The notes under the pieces were generated by a model. The model did not search any database and was not told the DNA's origin. It saw nothing but the letters and a program-made list of their open reading frames with translations. The position numbers and the translations under genes were made by a program. Positions 62,791 through 64,000 of a stretch of 64,000 bases of DNA are shown here, piece by piece (position 1 is the first letter of the stretch; each line of letters begins with the position of its first letter). The stretch spans positions 352,888 through 416,887 of the forward strand of contig NZ_KI912095.1 in assembly GCF_000517025.1 (NCBI RefSeq), given 5' to 3'. Source of the stretch: Halonatronum saccharophilum DSM 13868. GTDB lineage: Bacteria > Bacillota > Halanaerobiia > Halobacteroidales > Halobacteroidaceae.

Positions 62791-63909
62791 CTATAAGCCA
62801 AGATTTAATCTCATCTGCATAATCAACAACTTCATAATCTGCTGCAAAGGTGTAGATACTGCAACAATTACAACAATAGGAATAAGTGAAGCCAATAATA
62901 CTTGAGCAACATATTTAGGCTTAATACGACTCTTATAAAGCTTATTTACCCCCTTTGCATCTACTAACTTACTTCCCACCTTAACTCTTACTAAGAAGGT
63001 ACTTGCCATGCCTGGCCTTCCTTTCTCTAAAAAGTCTATCATTGTAGTATGAGTTCCTACAGCTACAATCAATTCTGCCCCTTTTTCATAAGCTAATAAC
63101 ATAGTAATATCTTCACTCGTACCTGGGGCGGGAAACTTCTTAGCCTTTAAACCCAATTCATCAATCCTATTCATCCCTGGAGCATCCCCATCTGGATATG
63201 CATGAACAATAAGTTCTGCTCCACAAGCTAAAGCCCTATCACTTACACTATCCATATCTCCTATAATAATATCTGGTTTAAAACCATATTCTAGTAGTGC
63301 ATCGGCTCCACCATCAACAGCAATTAAAATTGGATTAACCTCTCTAATATATGAAATAACAGCCTCTAGATCCTCTCTATAATCCTTACCTCTAACTACA
63401 ATTAGAACATCCTTCTCCTTTAATCTAGTCTCTATATCAGGCATACTAACACCCAATATCAGATTCTTCTCCTTCTTTGCATAATTGAGGGTATTATCTA
63501 CAAATTTATTTAACTCAACATTTAAATTATCCCTAGTCGCCTTTAACCTCTTTTCAACCTTTCTCTTTGTAAGAATCTCACCTTCTGCTATTAACTCGTC
63601 ATTTCTTAAGACTTTAGAACCTACTATTTTTATGCGATCTCCATTTTCCAACTCTTCAAAGATTTCTTCACCAATATTATCCATCAGAAGAATGCCTGCT
63701 TTTACAATCTTTTCAGGACCTAAATTAGGGTATTTTCCACTAATCGATCTATTTGCATTTAAAATCCCGCTCACCTTAGCTTCGATCAAAGCTTGAGCGG
63801 CTAATTGATCAATATCCCTATGATCTATAAGAGCAATTTCACCCTCCTTTATTTCCTTGCTAAGCCACTTAGTCTTCTTTCCTAACCTTACTTTACCACT
63901 TAATTTCAT
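62791..63909 (-). CDS. SteA-like protein with thiamin-pyrophosphokinase-like domain
   Basis: This 372-residue protein has an N-terminal region (about 1-150) and then a domain resembling the thiamin pyrophosphokinase catalytic fold, with AVDGGADALLEYGFKPDIII, GDMDSVSDRAL and APGTSEDITM. The C-terminus has one membrane helix (ASLIPIVVIVAVSTPL, about 340-356). This is the layout of SteA-like putative cytokinetic ring proteins. It heads the SteA-SteB-GT2-MraY-like operon. A real pyrophosphokinase activity is doubtful. Confidence 0.85.
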   Translation of the reverse strand: MKLSGKVRLGKKTKWLSKEIKEGEIALIDHRDIDQLAAQALIEAKVSGILNANRSISGKYPNLGPEKIVKAGILLMDNIGEEIFEELENGDRIKIVGSKVLRNDELIAEGEILTKRKVEKRLKATRDNLNVELNKFVDNTLNYAKKEKNLILGVSMPDIETRLKEKDVLIVVRGKDYREDLEAVISYIREVNPILIAVDGGADALLEYGFKPDIIIGDMDSVSDRALACGAELIVHAYPDGDAPGMNRIDELGLKAKKFPAPGTSEDITMLLAYEKGAELIVAVGTHTTMIDFLEKGRPGMASTFLVRVKVGSKLVDAKGVNKLYKSRIKPKYVAQVLLASLIPIVVIVAVSTPLQQIMKLLIMQMRLNLGL

Positions 63910-64000
63910 AGCTATATCCTCCTAAATTAGCTCTCAATAATAGTATGACTTTATTAAAATTCTCTCATACTTGAAATAGTAGGCAATAAAGTTAAGTTTG
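63910..64000. other. Right-edge spacer upstream of the SteA-like gene
   Basis: The SD (AGGAGGAT) of the SteA-like gene is visible. I see no other gene or promoter I would defend. Confidence 0.4.

Overview
The window comes from a low-GC, endospore-forming member of the Bacillota. The evidence is a sporulation backbone (spoIIAA-spoIIAB-sigF, a seven-gene spoVA operon, spoIIM, spoVS, ytfJ, two sporulation-type D,D-carboxypeptidases), a lysine riboswitch, Bacillus/Clostridium-like gene order and consistently AT-rich spacers. Enzyme-activase (HgdC/HgdB-like) genes point to an anaerobe, and the overall set would suit the Halanaerobiales/Halobacteroidaceae or a related clostridial group. That placement is inference. 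No rRNA, tRNA or CRISPR array was seen. Almost every gene is on the minus strand, so transcription runs right to left.

Positions 1-5550 are accessory. They hold the right end of an integrated element that runs off the left edge: a subtilase gene (cut by the window edge) with its upstream AAA+ ATPase partner, resembling the IetAS toxin-antitoxin/defence pair, and a large serine recombinase at the element boundary. The element has split comM, leaving only its 5' 350 codons here (to 6604).

Positions 6930-21523 carry the conserved block yraN, rnhB, rbgA, lepB, rplS, an RNA methyltransferase, trmD, rimM, khpA, rpsP, ffh, ylxM, ftsY and smc. Between ftsY and smc lies a gene for an uncharacterised protein with a duplicated domain and one HTHPG motif. 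Positions 21746-32425 hold spoVS, a radical SAM gene, rluB, a D,D-carboxypeptidase, ytfJ, a DUF2953 gene, scpB-scpA, trpS, an M50 protease and a large DHH-CBS-tRNA nucleotidyltransferase fusion.

Positions 32669-54624 match the Bacillus subtilis arrangement nudF-spoIIM-drm-punA-dacF-spoIIA-sigF-spoVA-lysA. A three-gene activase cluster sits between spoVAF and lysA, and pdp plus an isolated cheX are inserted between punA and dacF. lysA is preceded by a lysine riboswitch. A near-consensus sigma-H promoter precedes spoIIAA and a sigma-F/G-like one precedes the spoVA operon, which fits the expected sporulation cascade.

Positions 54837-59322 are an alpha-glucoside uptake locus: PTS EIICBA, a GH4 6-phospho-alpha-glucosidase, and a divergent GntR/UTRA regulator with an operator-like inverted repeat over the promoter. 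Positions 59425-63909 hold a peptidase T-like M20 gene and a cell-envelope cluster (MraY/WecA-like transferase, GT2, SteB/MctB-like, SteA-like).

Several spacers carry dispersed hairpin-bearing repeats (families around 6632, 22112, 35430, 26433 and 50100; a second family at 42527 and 49155; a local 39-bp direct repeat at 29068). Many translation starts given here were moved downstream of the longest frame because a clear Shine-Dalgarno (SD) sequence selects an internal ATG, GTG or TTG.
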